Shown: piece by piece, positions 22,421 through 32,777 of the stretch | How the letters are laid out: the number at the start of each line of letters is the position of its first letter | Position numbering within the stretch: position 1 is the stretch's first letter | Source of the DNA: Cycas panzhihuaensis | Taxonomy: Eukaryota; Cycadophyta | Direction of reading: 5' to 3' | Length of the DNA: 64,000 bases | NCBI GenBank assembly: GCA_023213395.1 | Contig: CM041465.1 | Location: 172,553,741-172,617,740 of the forward strand | Made by a program: the position numbers and the translations under genes | The notes under the pieces: model-generated | Told to the model about the DNA's origin: nothing | Seen by the model: the letters and a program-made list of their open reading frames with translations, nothing else | Databases searched by the model: none

Positions 22421-22685
22421 TTTTAAGTGTAAAACATGCCTTACTAATTTCATACATTTTAATCAGAGTTGGAGCATTTTTAATGTACATAATGTTTTCA
22501 ATAAATAGGAACACGATTTCCGGCTAAACTCAAATGATATATTGAAGTAAGAATACTTGTAATTTGGCATACTTGTTCATTGCAAAACTGCTATATGCTT
22601 CCAAAATTCCTACTATGAGACCAACTAAAATATAGCATATGCTCATAACCGGCAGTTTAAAATATCAAAACTAAGAAAACAGTAC

Positions 22686-22766
22686 CTTCATATTAGGGTG
22701 AGCAGTCAGAAGGCATGATAAGTGATACCCCGCATTTGAAGCCACTTTCCTTTCTGGATCACCAAG
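22686..22766 (-). CDS. Host exon 4 of those seen: Noc1/CEBPZ-like (CBF/Mak21 family)
   Basis: 27 codons, phase 0: LGDPERKVASNAGYHLSCLL then TAHPNMK. It is joined in frame to exon 3 (..LLSALVNK|LGDPERK..). The acceptor is TTCCAG and the donor AAG|GTACTG. There is no stop and no frameshift. The combined peptide matches the CBF/Mak21 domain of the nucleolar complex protein that helps export pre-60S particles (yeast Noc1, animal CEBPZ, Arabidopsis SLOW WALKER2). The next exon, expected to the left, was not found in 22.7 kb, so the following intron is very long or the gene is truncated here. Expression is not shown by sequence. Confidence 0.85.
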
Positions 22767-23145
22767 CTGGAATTTTTCAGCATCGAAGTTAAGCAGAGCA
22801 TGCAAAGCATAGCACACAATATTAAAAACGTAAGCAAACAAACAAATTATAAATTGGAAAATCATTGAATTGAAACGTAGCTATGAGAAATAAGTCTGAT
22901 AAACAATACTTCAAATTGTGTTGCATGTCATACAAGATACAGAAATAATGATACCAGCAGCACAGTCTAGTCAGATACCAGGAGTTGGTAGCTTAAGCAA
23001 GATCAGGTTTTATTTGAAAAGAGAGATCCAGAGACAAACTTTTAAATGCTGTCTGCAATTTTGTTGTGTGTCTAAATATTCACAAACTTAAGGTTCACTG
23101 CTAGCTATATGGATAATAGAAAAAAAGAGCTTGTGAAAGTCTTAC
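22767..23145 (-). other. 379-bp intron of the Noc1-like gene
   Basis: Bounded by GTAAGAC and TTCCAG on the minus strand, AT-rich, no transposon recognised. Confidence 0.8.
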
Positions 23146-23214
23146 CTTGTTCACAAGGGCTGACAATAGCTTACGTTCTTGTTCTGGTTTGTTCTTCAAA
23201 AGCTCAAACATAGT
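23146..23214 (-). CDS. Host exon 3 of those seen: Noc1/CEBPZ-like
   Basis: 23 codons, phase 0: TMFELLKNKPEQERKLLSAL then VNK. The acceptor is TTTGTTTGCAG with a TACTAAT-like branch point about 15-20 bases upstream; the donor is CAAG|GTAAGAC. KPEQER.LLSALVNKLGDP is a strongly conserved string in plant Noc1/SWA2 proteins. It follows exon 2 (..KDKAVK) across a 21,910-bp intron. Confidence 0.87.
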
Positions 23215-23637
23215 CTGCAAACAAATTTGCATTAGTATGCCAATTATAGACGTATCTTGAAGAATGGAAATAAAAAATTGAAGATGTTACTATCAAGCAA
23301 AGAGACCATGGGCAGTCTCAGCTTGACTACCTCTTTTCTCCTGTTCTTTTCAATGTTTCCAGGTACTGCAGAGACTCACTAACTGAACCATGAAACTACA
23401 ACTACATGACTATGAACAAAAAGAAGGGGATATAAGAAACCAAAATAATTGCATTTGTGAAAAATAATTCACAAAATTAGAATCAAAATCCAAAGCTGAA
23501 AGAAACAGAAAACTGCCACTCCCCCAACTATGAGAAATCCCATCTTTGCAAAAGGCTTCAAAATCATGAATCTATGTCCAGAATCCCAACTCTTAAAACT
23601 AGGACCCAGGTTAACCAAGGGCAATAAATATTGGCTG

Positions 23638-24184
23638 TGTTGAACCTTATGTTTACATGTTAAGCGTATGTACTTTATTTTTCATGTATATTTGTACTTT
23701 ATGGGGTGAATTATCACTTAAGTGATAAAGTGCACACCCACAATCTTTCCTAGCGACATAACACTATGACTTAATGGTCAAAATGACCCCTATGCACTTT
23801 TGCTCACTTGAAAGCCCAAAAGGACACATGTCCTACATGCAAAGGATGTAGCTTGGATGTTTGACACTTGTCAAACATCCAACACCTTGGGTCTCTTCTA
23901 TAACTCTATAAATTGAGACCACTTCTCATGTATCTCATATAAAGTGTGAGTACTATTGTTATGCTACCAGTTTGCTAATCAAACTGCTATTCATTTGGAG
24001 ATTGGACCAATTCCATCTCCTCCATATTTTGGTATCATCTTACTCATGCTCTTTCATGCTTTGGTCTATTGTCTTGCTTATTTTGAGTAACCTTCATTAT
24101 TCATGTTGATCTTCTTCATTCTAGAACTAGATTAGAACATCTTTCTAGATCCCGGTTAATGTAGGCTAAATGCCATCTTCAACA
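23638..24184 (+). repeat. Copia-type 5' LTR, family K/L (547 bp), inside intron
   Basis: TGTTGAACC to CATCTTCAACA. It is the inverted relative of 4093-4630, with the same TTATCACTTAAGTGATAA palindrome and the same ends. TATA-like CTATAAATTGAG lies near 23909. PBS and leader follow, so this is the 5' end of a truncated element, not a solo LTR. Confidence 0.9.
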
Positions 24185-24186
24185 TT

Positions 24187-24198
24187 TGGTATCAGAGC
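24187..24198 (+). promoter_or_regulatory. Primer-binding site, tRNA-iMet type
   Basis: TGGTATCAGAGC, two bases after the LTR end. Confidence 0.92.
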
Positions 24199-25330
24199 AG
24201 TAGAAGGGTATTCCTCTATGTTCTGATTTCTTGTTTTTAAGAGATCTAGTTAGGGTTTCAAACCCTTGGCAATGACCTTCGCTCTTCGAAGGCGATCCAA
24301 GGCCTGTTTGTCCCTTTTCAGTAGATTCAACATTTTTCAAGCTACTTGCAAGCTAGAGCAGGCTCATTTCAGATCTGAAAATTTTTTTTTCAAATGGTCA
24401 TACAAGGTGCAGCACTCACTATTACAAAAAACGGTGATTTTCTCTTATCTTTCTTCAGAAAAAATTATTTCTCTACAAGAAATAGAGCAGATCTAAGGGA
24501 TCTGTCTACTTTGTGACTAAAAATCAATCTTCTTGACACTATTTCTGAATAGCAACTAAGTTGTTGTAGGTTTTTAACTGTGTTGGGCAAGTCTATTACT
24601 ACTTTTCAGTGATTTTATTTCAAAAAGAGTGATTTTCTGTGATTTTTCTCTAGAAAAAAATAATTTCTACAAATTTAAGGCAGATCTCAAGAGTTTGTAT
24701 GTGTTTTTGACTGAAAATCGATCCTTCAATCACTCCATTCAGTCTGCACCTGAGTTTGTCACTATTCTGGGTCGTTTTCCTGCTTGCAGAGCAAATTTGT
24801 TTTGACAAAATTACTCACTTTTGCTACCTACCCCCTGTCTGATGATTACTGCAGGTGCTTTATCACTTAAAAAAGTTTTTCAGAAAAGGTTTGTAACCCT
24901 AGACAGCCATACAGTTGTCCCTGCAATTCCACGCACTCCTCTCTTCAGTTCTAGGCAACTCATCAAACCCTAGAAAGCTCCAAGTTGTTTCTGTGGTTCA
25001 TCTCCAAAACTTTGTAGCTCCTCGGAAGATCATTCTACCCTACGCGGGTCCCACGAAGTCCATACAGTGGACAATCATCACTCCAACAGTCCGTACTCAG
25101 CTCCTCGACTTCGGTTGTCCGTGTGCCCTTTTTTTTTCTTTCTAACACATCATACTCTTTCCACACTCAGCCAAATCTTGCCAAAATCAAACTATGCCAT
25201 CATAGAAGGGATCTGAAGCCTCCTCTCAAATTTCATTCGAATCGATGGAGAATTCGAGCAGGACAATCGATCTACATGAAAACAAAGTCGCACAACCACC
25301 AAATCATTTTCTTCTCTCAACGTTTTTTAT
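24199..25330 (+). mobile_element. Leader of the K/L-family Copia element, no gag
   Basis: Matches 3450-4078 on the other strand up to about 24960 (CTTCGAAGGCGATCCAAGG, GGTTTGTAACCCTAGACAG). Open frames at 24266-24496 and 24915-25145 have no recognisable domain, and the matching copy does not keep them open, so I do not call genes. The end is a guess; no gag or pol follows. Confidence 0.6.
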
Positions 25331-26231
25331 AAAAAAAATTTATTTTAACTTTTTCGTACTTTACGTTATACGATTTAGAATATTCTTATTTTCATATTTT
25401 TCATTTACCTAGAGTTTCTTTTATTTCATTATTAAAAGTGTTTTAAATCACCTTTTTTTAAATGAAATTTAAATTTTATTTTTTTTTTACTTTTGAAGTC
25501 ACTTTTGTTCGGGAACATGAAATCATACACGAATGTTCCCAACGAACGGACGGACGACAGCTGGGCAATTTACAATTGTGTTGCAGAGAAGGGTTGGTAG
25601 TCCATAGATTTGCAGGTGGCTCGAGCTAGCACTCCGAGCGATGGCAGTCGTTTAGATGACTTCAGAATGGCGGCTCTGATAGTACTTCTCACGTCCTTTA
25701 GCGTACGGAACAGGAGGTACTCCAGATAATAACAATCAAGAGGCGAGCAGCAAAACGGACAGCTGACATCAAAAGATTCTGTTGGCTAAAATGTGTGGCA
25801 CCTGGGAAACAGTCCTCACAGATAAGTGCATAGGCATGTGGCGGAAATCCCCAGTCAACCTCAAACAAGTTTGCAACGAAAAGCAGTTGAGAATGGCAAT
25901 ACTAAGGAGCAAGCAAGCACTTGTGGCTTTTAAACAAAGGTTGTAGTGCCTAGTAGGATACACAGAAATTACTACCCGATAGACACTTGAAGATTTTGCA
26001 TAGCCTTTATTGAATCTCTATTAGTATATACACTGAGTTTGGTAGACACAGATATCACTCAGTATCACCCAAATATCATATTCACTACTTAACACAGATG
26101 GCAATGAGTAGCATATTATAACCACAAAGTATCCACTCAATTACTTATATAAGAGGAGGGCAACCTTTTTTTTTTTTTTTCTTAAGACAGGACCTAATAC
26201 ACATAGCAGAACACAAGCATTGAAAACCTAT
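25331..26231. other. No gene seen; short inverted repeat at 25508-25550
   Basis: AT-rich at first. GTTCGGGAACAT (from about 25508) and ATGTTCCCAACGAAC (to about 25550) form a near-perfect inverted repeat. The rest up to the PBS of LTR Q may be its leader, on the minus strand. Confidence 0.5.
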
Positions 26232-26243
26232 GCTCTAATACCA
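26232..26243 (-). promoter_or_regulatory. Primer-binding site of LTR Q
   Basis: Minus-strand TGGTATTAGAGC, one mismatch to the tRNA-iMet site and identical to the sites at 34359 and 40026 over most of its length. Confidence 0.8.
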
Positions 26244-26246
26244 TTT

Positions 26247-26644
26247 TGGAAGAGAGTGGATAGGAGTAGGACACATAGCATAAAGCACATGCAACAATGT
26301 TTGCAAGAGATGATAATATACTAACGTATCACAATTATCCAACAATCTCTCTTATTAGAAAACATAATAGAGTACATAATATATAGATTACATATGTACC
26401 AAAGTTAGGAATTAGTTTTAACCATATCATAATGGTTGATTAACTACTCCCTCAAAATATGGTAGACTATCAACCACCACATTTAATATTGCAACCATCT
26501 TTGACTCCTACTAACCAACATATTAATGACTTTGACCAAGAATATTCTCTCACTTAGAATATTCCATGTGAGGAAATATTCTAATTACATGAAATGAAAT
26601 GGACTTAAATGAACATGTAATTGGAATGTACATAATTTTCAACA
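26247..26644 (-). repeat. LTR Q (398 bp), abutting chromovirus P
   Basis: Minus strand TGTTGAAAATTATG to CTCTCTTCCA, followed by three bases and the PBS. AT-rich with AATATTCT repeats. Its U3 end at 26644 lies directly against the truncated integrase of element P, suggesting that insertion or deletion here removed the 5' part of P. Confidence 0.68.
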
Positions 26645-26678
26645 AGGGGAAAATATTTATCCCAACGACTTCCAAATT

Positions 26679-27938
26679 AAAGGTGGTCATATTAAAAGAA
26701 GCCCACTCGATGCCAATAAAAGGACATACAAGAATAGATAAAACATACTGTAAGGTATGAAATTCCTTTTATTGGAAGGGAATAAAAGTGGATGTCCTCA
26801 AGTATGTATCTAAATGCGATTCATGCCAACGAAACAAGAGCAAACACGTAAAAAGCCTGGGACTGCTACAACTGTTACCCATCCTGCATCAAAAAGGGAA
26901 GAAATCTCAATGGACTTTATCACAGAACTCCCACGATCCGTAGGGAGAGATGCCATCTTTGTGGTAGTAGACAGGTTAACTAAATATGTGCATTTCAGGG
27001 GCACACAATCAATAGCAACAACAGGTCAAATAGCAGAGATATATCAAGAAGATACATTGTCTGCATGGGCTTTCCAAAATTATAGTTATTGATCGGGATC
27101 CAAAGTTCACAATCCATTTTTGGCAGGACCTGTTCAAATTAGCAGGAACAAAATTAAATATGAGCACAGCCTATCACCCGCAATTAGATGGACAGATAGA
27201 GGCAGTCAACAAATGCCTAGAAGGATACTTAAGGAACTTTTCTTCTAATAAGCAAACTCAATGGCATAGGTGGCTCCATTTGGCTGAATGGTGGTACAAC
27301 ACCACTTACCACACAGCAACAAAAATGACATATTTTCAGGCATTATATGGGTATGAGCCACCGTCTATATTCATGTGGCCAAAAATATCACAAGTACAAG
27401 CAATACGCGAATAACAGGAATAGGTGGAACAAACAATGAGGACTTTGAAAGACAATTTGAATACAACAAGGAATAGAATGAAGCAGCAAGTCGACACCAA
27501 AAGGTCTGAAAGGAGCTTCATAGTAAGAGATTGGGTCTTTCTAAGACTCCAACCTTACCAACAATCATCAATGAAACAAACAAACAGACATAAATTAGCA
27601 CCTTAATTCTTCAGACCTTATCAAGTTATTGGAAAAACTGGAGAAGTGGCTTATCAACTAGCATTACCACCAGGGAGCAAGATCCACAATGTTTTTCATG
27701 TATCTTGCCTTAATAAGAAGGTGGCGGAAAAGGTAACCCCTTAGACAATATTCCCTAAGCTAGATGAAGAAGGGAAGATTATCTTTGAACCACAGGGGAT
27801 TTTATAGATACAAACAAAAGAACTACAGTCCATAAAGATCAAAGAATACCTCATTAAGTGGAAAACTTTATATTTAGATGATGCAATGTGGGAATCAAAA
27901 CAATGGATTCAACAACACCCAAATTTACCCATGCCTTA
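26679..27938 (+). pseudogene. Chromovirus P integrase with chromodomain
   Basis: All integrase parts are readable. The HHCC zinc finger runs from VILKEAHSMPIKGHTRIDKT to [20 protein letters not shown]. The core has [19 protein letters not shown] and [12 protein letters not shown] (first Asp), VIDRDPKF (second) and YHPQLDGQIEAVNKCLEGYL (Glu). The C-terminal part gives RDWVFLRLQPYQQSS and [20 protein letters not shown]. It ends in a chromodomain-like IKEYLIKWKTLYLDDAMWES, which in chromoviruses guides insertion to heterochromatin. TAA is at 27936-27938. Several stops and frameshifts occur. RT, RNase H, protease and gag are missing, cut at LTR Q. Confidence 0.88.
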
Positions 27939-27951
27939 AGGGCAAAGCAGG

Positions 27952-27966
27952 GTTTTGAGGGGAGGG
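27952..27966 (+). promoter_or_regulatory. Polypurine tract of chromovirus P
   Basis: TTTTGAGGGGAGGGAC, 13 bases after the pol stop and just before the LTR. Confidence 0.8.
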
Positions 27967-27970
27967 ACTT

Positions 27971-28478
27971 CTTGTGAGCAAAGTGACCCCAGTTTGGCCG
28001 ACTTAAAGCCTATCTTCTGTTTGACCTCGATCTCAGGTTTGTCAGGATTTATTTGGTCAACTTTGAAGACAATATTCTGGCTGACTTCCATCTCAAGTTT
28101 GGCAGGATTTGACTGGTCAACTTTGAAGACAATATTCTGGCTAACTTCCATCTTAAATTAGCAGGTTTATTCATGACCATTTAGCCTCCTATATAAAGGA
28201 TTATTTGACCCCAACCCAAGCCATCTTAGAACCAAGTTTGGACTGCTGTAAATTTGGCCTTAAGACTACTATTTACTCACCCTTAGGGTTGCACTATTTG
28301 GAGGGTACCTCTCCTTGAAGAGGGTAGCAATAATAAGAGTTAGTTTGGCATCTATATCCTCCTATTTTTAGTTTTACTCTAAAGATATGCATCGCAGCCC
28401 TTGCTAATAGATTTCAGTTGTATTTTGAAGCATTATTCCCCTTGTTTTTTCAATATGTGCCAAGAGGCCCAACACGTC
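27971..28478 (+). repeat. 3' LTR of chromovirus P
   Basis: Begins TGTGAGCAAAG and ends near CCAACACG. TATA-like CCTATATAAAGG is at about 28189-28199. It shares GTTTGGACTGCTGTAAATTT, TTAGGGTTGCACTATTTGGA and TTGAAGAGGGTAGCAATA with 63298-63821. U3 contains a 60-bp tandem repeat at 28021-28165. Confidence 0.75.
28021..28165 (+). repeat. 60-bp tandem repeat in LTR U3, about 2.4 copies
   Basis: Copies at 28021-28080, 28081-28140 and a partial third. Each has GGTCAACTTTGAAGACAATA and TTCTGGCT(G/A)ACTTCCATCT. Such repeats in U3 often act as enhancers; here that is inference. Confidence 0.88.
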
Positions 28479-28508
28479 GTATCAGAGTGCTTCATGTGGT
28501 ATCAGAGC
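28477..28508 (+). promoter_or_regulatory. Two PBS-like sites in tandem after the P LTR
   Basis: TCGTATCAGAGT (28477-28488) and TGGTATCAGAGC (28497-28508) are 20 bp apart, part of a short tandem duplication. A PBS is not expected after a 3' LTR, so this is either a 5' LTR of another copy or a recombinant. Confidence 0.7.
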
Positions 28509-29169
28509 GCTTCAAGCAACTCAATAGTGGGTGACCAACAACATAAAATGATAGTGCCTAAGTTGTAATGTATGACACATACCTATAGGGATTGCCCATA
28601 GGAGCCGACGTGGGAATACGCTTTCTGCCAATTAAGGTAACAAGAATCAATTGTGGAGATCCATTATTGATTCATATACCATGTGTTACCAAGAGTTGCA
28701 GTAAGAAGCAAGTACAACCATCAGGCAATTGCGAGCTTTTCTCCCATGAAGTCTATAAAGATGAAAGAAGATTCAAAAGAGGGCAATCAAATTGTTTTAT
28801 ACTTGTTTATAGAAGAACAATAGTCTTATGCAAGGTATCCTAATAGTTTGTAATGAGTAACACCTCCCCCTAGACTCTTCCAAGAGTAACCTTGGATGAG
28901 ATCCCCGTTATATTAATAAAAAGGATACATATTTGATAATCTTGGTCTCTATGTTATGTTATTTATCGTGTCCTCTAAAGATATTTGTCTGTGTTATAAG
29001 GACATTGCTTCCATGCATCTTTGTTGGGTTTGACAATATGTGTTTGAGACCTCAACATACTCCCCAGACATGCTACCTAGCAACCTTCCTCTGTTTATTG
29101 AACCAGTTGCTTCCATCAATTCCCTTTGAGTGCTCTAGTTAGAAGCTAGAGATGTAGCTAAGTTGTTTT
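28509..29169. other. No gene seen
   Basis: Follows the PBS-like sites and may be the leader of a chromovirus copy. The frame 28592-28843 is unrecognised. Confidence 0.5.
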
Positions 29170-29318
29170 TGTTGGAATATTGCCCATATTGGAGCGACTA
29201 CCCACCTTGGGGAGATTACCCACATTAGGGTAATAACCCATATCGTGGGAGATATCTTGGCGGCACTTTGTCAGGCGTTTGTCAATGCCAGGTAGTGGTG
29301 GACCTTGAGAGGTGTACC
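29170..29318 (+). repeat. LTR of element N, left half, split by element B
   Basis: TGTTGGAATATTGCCC to the insertion site of element B. It continues at 34213 and ends at 34356 (CTATCA), followed by a PBS. The rejoined LTR is about 293 bp. The left half carries three CCCA(C/T)(A/C)TT.GGG-like short repeats (29188-29250). Confidence 0.75.
29314..29318. repeat. Target-site duplication of element B, left copy
   Basis: GTACC, against GTGCC at 34208-34212 (one change). Confidence 0.8.
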
Positions 29319-29711
29319 TGTTAGAGTGTAATGTTTAATGTGTGTATGGTTAAGTAAAGTGTGTCCTAAGATTAATAGTCCTAAGTCTTAGAGTCAAAGA
29401 GTCATTATAATATTGTGTGAGAAGATAGAAGCCTATTGGTCAAGTTAGTTGGTGTAATGTCATTGCTCAGGACAAAGGTACTTGTCTCACATGCATTACT
29501 TGTCTTGTATGTCCTCCCACCTCTTTTGTATATAAAGGTGGTTGAGGTAGTATATGTCATCAAGTCATCATCAAGACTCATGTTGAGTCTATGATGCATG
29601 AATGTTCTGATGTTATCTTATTTGTGTTATGTTTATACAAGCTTTGTTTTGTTTATTGATATTGTTGGTTATTGTTCTGATGATGAATGTCTTCCATGTT
29701 AAAATCTAACA
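29319..29711 (+). repeat. Left LTR of element B (393 bp)
   Basis: TGTTAGAGTG to AAATCTAACA. TATA-like GTATATAAAGG is near 29528. Confidence 0.93.
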
Positions 29712-29723
29712 TGGTATCAGAGC
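29712..29723 (+). promoter_or_regulatory. Primer-binding site of element B
   Basis: TGGTATCAGAGC directly after the LTR; perfect tRNA-iMet site. Confidence 0.93.
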
Positions 29724-30249
29724 AGGTTCTTCTGGCTGTTTGAGAGTATTCGTGTGCAGGTTTACCATTTTGATGATATAAGGAGGTGGCTCCATAGGGA
29801 CAAGTTCCAGGCCAAGGCTCTTTTGGGAAACTCCTAAGGCTATCATTATTACATATTATGTCAAGCCAAAATTTTGCCAGGTAATATCACTCTTTACTTT
29901 GTTATATGATGCAAGAGATGTACTAAGATTACCCTGTCAAGCAAGTTGATGTAATATATGTCAAAACCTCCTGATGTGAAGTAAAAGTGATGGTATTGTA
30001 CCCTTCTTGTGATGAAATCTGCTATGTTGGTAAAATCTGAGCATGTATAAATAAAACTTTTAAAGTATTAAAGCAGGCTGTAGAATGATCATTGCATTTG
30101 AGAAGTTAAGTGAGAATGATTATAAATGATTATAAATTAAAGAGAAGGTTCAGAAATAGCCGTCATTGATCTCGAATCTGTCCACGTTGAGTGAATAGTA
30201 CAAGCAAGATGCACTCCTTGTAATTGTCCAGGAGAACTGTTGCCGCATA

Positions 30250-31262
30250 ACCAGAAGATAGTATTGCAGAGTTATCATCATAATCCAGCTACATGGCACA
30301 AGGGCAGACTGTGGGAACTGGAACAAATCTCAGAAGAAGCCATAATTATTGAGGGCACCACTGTTGCAGGGGTAAACAGTAGGAATTCTGATGATTGCCT
30401 GAGAATTAGACTACAACCTGTAATTGCCTTGAGGCTGTACAGTTTCTTGGGGTTTATGCACTTGCTCCAGTTGAGACTTCTGAGGAGAGGAGCTGTCTGC
30501 AGGGTTTTCAAGAGATCCTTTGTTATCAACAAGTCTCTCAATAGGAATTCCAGTGTTGTCATAGAAGATTATGTTGATCTACAACTGAGCCTTCTCTATT
30601 TCCAAGCCAACCCAAATAAATTTCATCGTCTGAATAAATATCATCTGCTGGTTGCATATCATGCTGACCAATGACAGAGTTCTGCACTTGTGAAATGCTA
30701 GAGGTTTCGCTGTCCATTGGCATTACCACAGTTGTAGCAACATATGGAAGACTCTGTCGATGAATAAGAGGTTCAAGGGCTAGAAGTGCATGGGCACGAA
30801 ACTCAGCAAGTTCAGTTCCTGGTTCTTACCTGCCTTTCCGAAACTGGACGAGTCCTTGTGACAAATAAGGTGGTCGATGACAACATGGAGAAAGCAGTGA
30901 TGCCAAAAGAGCCCTATATGCAGCTAGCTGAAAATCTGCAGTGGTGAAAGATGTTGATTCTTCAACATAAGAAACATCTTCTTCATCATAGAGTTGCAGA
31001 AAAGAAGAAATAGTTGAAGTATTCATCCTTACAGTCACCAGAACCAAATCCACATCTGCCCTCCAGCGATCTGAACATAAAGCTCCACCCACGGTAAGCA
31101 TCCCCTGGCTATCACACCATCCCTCCTCTGATTTCTGCAGTTGGTTCTTGCGCCTTCTGTGTGCAGCCTTCCATTTGCGATCCCCATCCACTACACTGCA
31201 CTTTGTCTGACGATTCGTTACGGGAGATGGTAGGAACAATGGGACCCCAAGGAGGGTAGTTG
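30250..31262 (-). pseudogene. Captured host-gene fragment, PELP1/RIX1-like, antisense inside element B
   Basis: A minus-strand frame of 137 codons (30826-31239), extended in both directions, does not look like a retroelement. It reads NRQTKCSVVDGDRKWKAAHR, GGALCSDRWRADVDLVLVTV, FQLAAYRALLASLLSPCCHR, PPYLSQGLVQFRKGRQEPG and AEFRAHALLALEPLIH, then continues to about 30690 and, after a frameshift near 30570, through an acidic/polar stretch (DDIYSDDEIYLGWLG) to about 30250. The AFRALLASLLSP..RPPYL.QGL..F..G and AHALLALE.LIHP strings are those I associate with plant PELP1/RIX1-like proteins, which act in pre-60S ribosome maturation. That identification is from memory of the family and is moderate. 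Homology ends abruptly near 31262. No intron is obvious. Confidence 0.6.
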
Positions 31263-32108
31263 TAGGCCTTCAGCCAAAGGATTGTCCAAGATAGACACCC
31301 ATGTTACTATTAATTTGGCTTCTTACTCAAAGTGGGAGATTCGGGGGCTTCGTAGGAAGTTAATCAATGAATTGAAATAGGTTAGAGTCGTGTTCAAGAA
31401 ACTTGAAGCTAGAGAATTACAATAGCGGGGTTTTTCATTTTCAACTGGAACGAATTCTAGTTACAGTGCTTCCCAGTTGATCAGATTCAGTACATAATTG
31501 GAGGTAACAGCTGGACCGAGTGAGAAGACACTGTGCGGGATTTGTTATTCACCGAGTGCAAGAGCATCCCGGCCGTCGACCCTCTGATCGATTCCCTTTA
31601 TCAAACGCCGGCATGTTGTGCACTTCGATCCACGAATAGGAGCCCTCCGCCGCTGCCTCACCTACATAGTTAGGATTTGTTGCTTCCGTGCTGCCCTACA
31701 TATTTATATAAAGCTCGCCCAGTCATCTATTTATTCAGTCGCATTTGAAACATTAACACGGAGTTTCATATATTGGACCATTAATATTTGGTATTTGATA
31801 TAGCATATTCTTTGTTCTATAAAGAGTTTTTTTATATTAAGGCATATGGTGTTTACCCTTAATGGTGATATATGCGAGGGTGAGGCAGTGTCCCAATAGT
31901 AACATGACCTGATTATATATTTTTGCATGTGGTTAATGGGCTAGTAAGGGCAAGTTTTGGGCTAGAAGTCAATATTGAGATTTGTTGACAGCACGACAAG
32001 AAGAATGAGTTATTTGGCGAAGATACCTTGTTTTGACATGGTTATGTTGGTGTGAAATGAACACATAATCTTGGGTAATATTTCTCCTGTTCAATCCAAT
32101 CATACAAT
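31263..32108 (+). other. Remaining leader of element B
   Basis: A relatively GC-rich block (31560-31700) ends in TATTTATATAAAGCTCGCCC at about 31699, a TATA-box-like site on the plus strand. No coding region is recognised. The block may be part of the captured gene's 5' flank or unrelated. Confidence 0.4.
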
Positions 32109-32777
32109 ATGGAGTTGAGTGACGTCGTAGTTTTTGTGCCTAAAAGAAAGGAATACTGGTTGACAGATCTCCCTTTTCCTTTACCCAAATATGTCGGCAC
32201 TAATTTTTGAATCTGGAAAATTAAGATGGAGTGCATATTCAGAGCAAAGAAACTTTGGAAGACAATTATGGGTACTAAAATGGATCATGAAGAAGGGGAG
32301 GAAACTTTCAAAAGGAAAAACAGAATAGCCATTGACCTAATACTTGCAGCCTTTGATAAGTATAATCTTCCTTCTTCCTATCACTTCCTTGTCCAGACTC
32401 TTCAAAATACCGACTCAGCTGAGGACGCCTGGAAACTGCTAGCAGAAGTACAAGAAAAGGGACTTGAAGAAGTGTAAAGGAGTATCAAAAGGACAAAGAA
32501 CCAAAGGAAGAAGTTGAAAAGGAAAGCTAAAAATCAGCTTGATTCTGGTAAAGACAATCCTCATGAACAAGAGTCTAATAATCTTTGCCCAAGATCTAAT
32601 GAAGATTTGAGTGCACCAAATGACCTGAGCCTCACCGAGATGACAGGAAACTTCACACCTGAGATTGATGAAAAAACGACAGTTGAAGGACCTGAATTTC
32701 AACCTCTACAGGTAATTCATCATGGATACAAACATCCTGACAGAAGGTATGAGCAAAATTGTCCTAGTTTGCATTGA
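32109..32777 (+). pseudogene. Copia-like gag of element B
   Basis: ATG at 32109 begins MELSDVVVFVPKRKEYWLTD, then LPFPLPKYVGTNF, a stop (TGA for Trp, 32207-32209), IWKIKMECIFRAKKLWKTIM, then KNRIAIDLILAAFDKYNLPS and SYHFLVQTLQNTDSAEDAWK. This is the Ty1/copia Gag N-terminal pattern. A TAA at 32475 and a frameshift separate a basic/acidic tail (MKRKAKNQLDSG.. to 32777). No zinc knuckle is seen. It is less decayed than the gag of element A. Confidence 0.75.

Larger units (their letters stand above)
20761..22685. other. Intron-like sequence without recognised gene
   Basis: No supported coding region. A 79-codon minus-strand frame at 21214-21453 (SKMKRAGEIQYVSKYYCNAL..) is unrecognised. The stretch holds a (TA)n(GA)n microsatellite and a tandem duplication, listed separately. 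By position it is intron downstream of the last host exon seen. Confidence 0.55.

Noticed and set aside
24266-25145. Open frames after the K/L PBS as possible gag
   Set aside because: No gag motif, and the homologous leader at 3450-4078 does not keep them open.
22686-31262. Functional link between the Noc1-like gene and the captured PELP1/RIX1-like fragment, both pre-60S factors
   Set aside because: One is a split host gene, the other arrived within a transposon; proximity is most simply coincidence.
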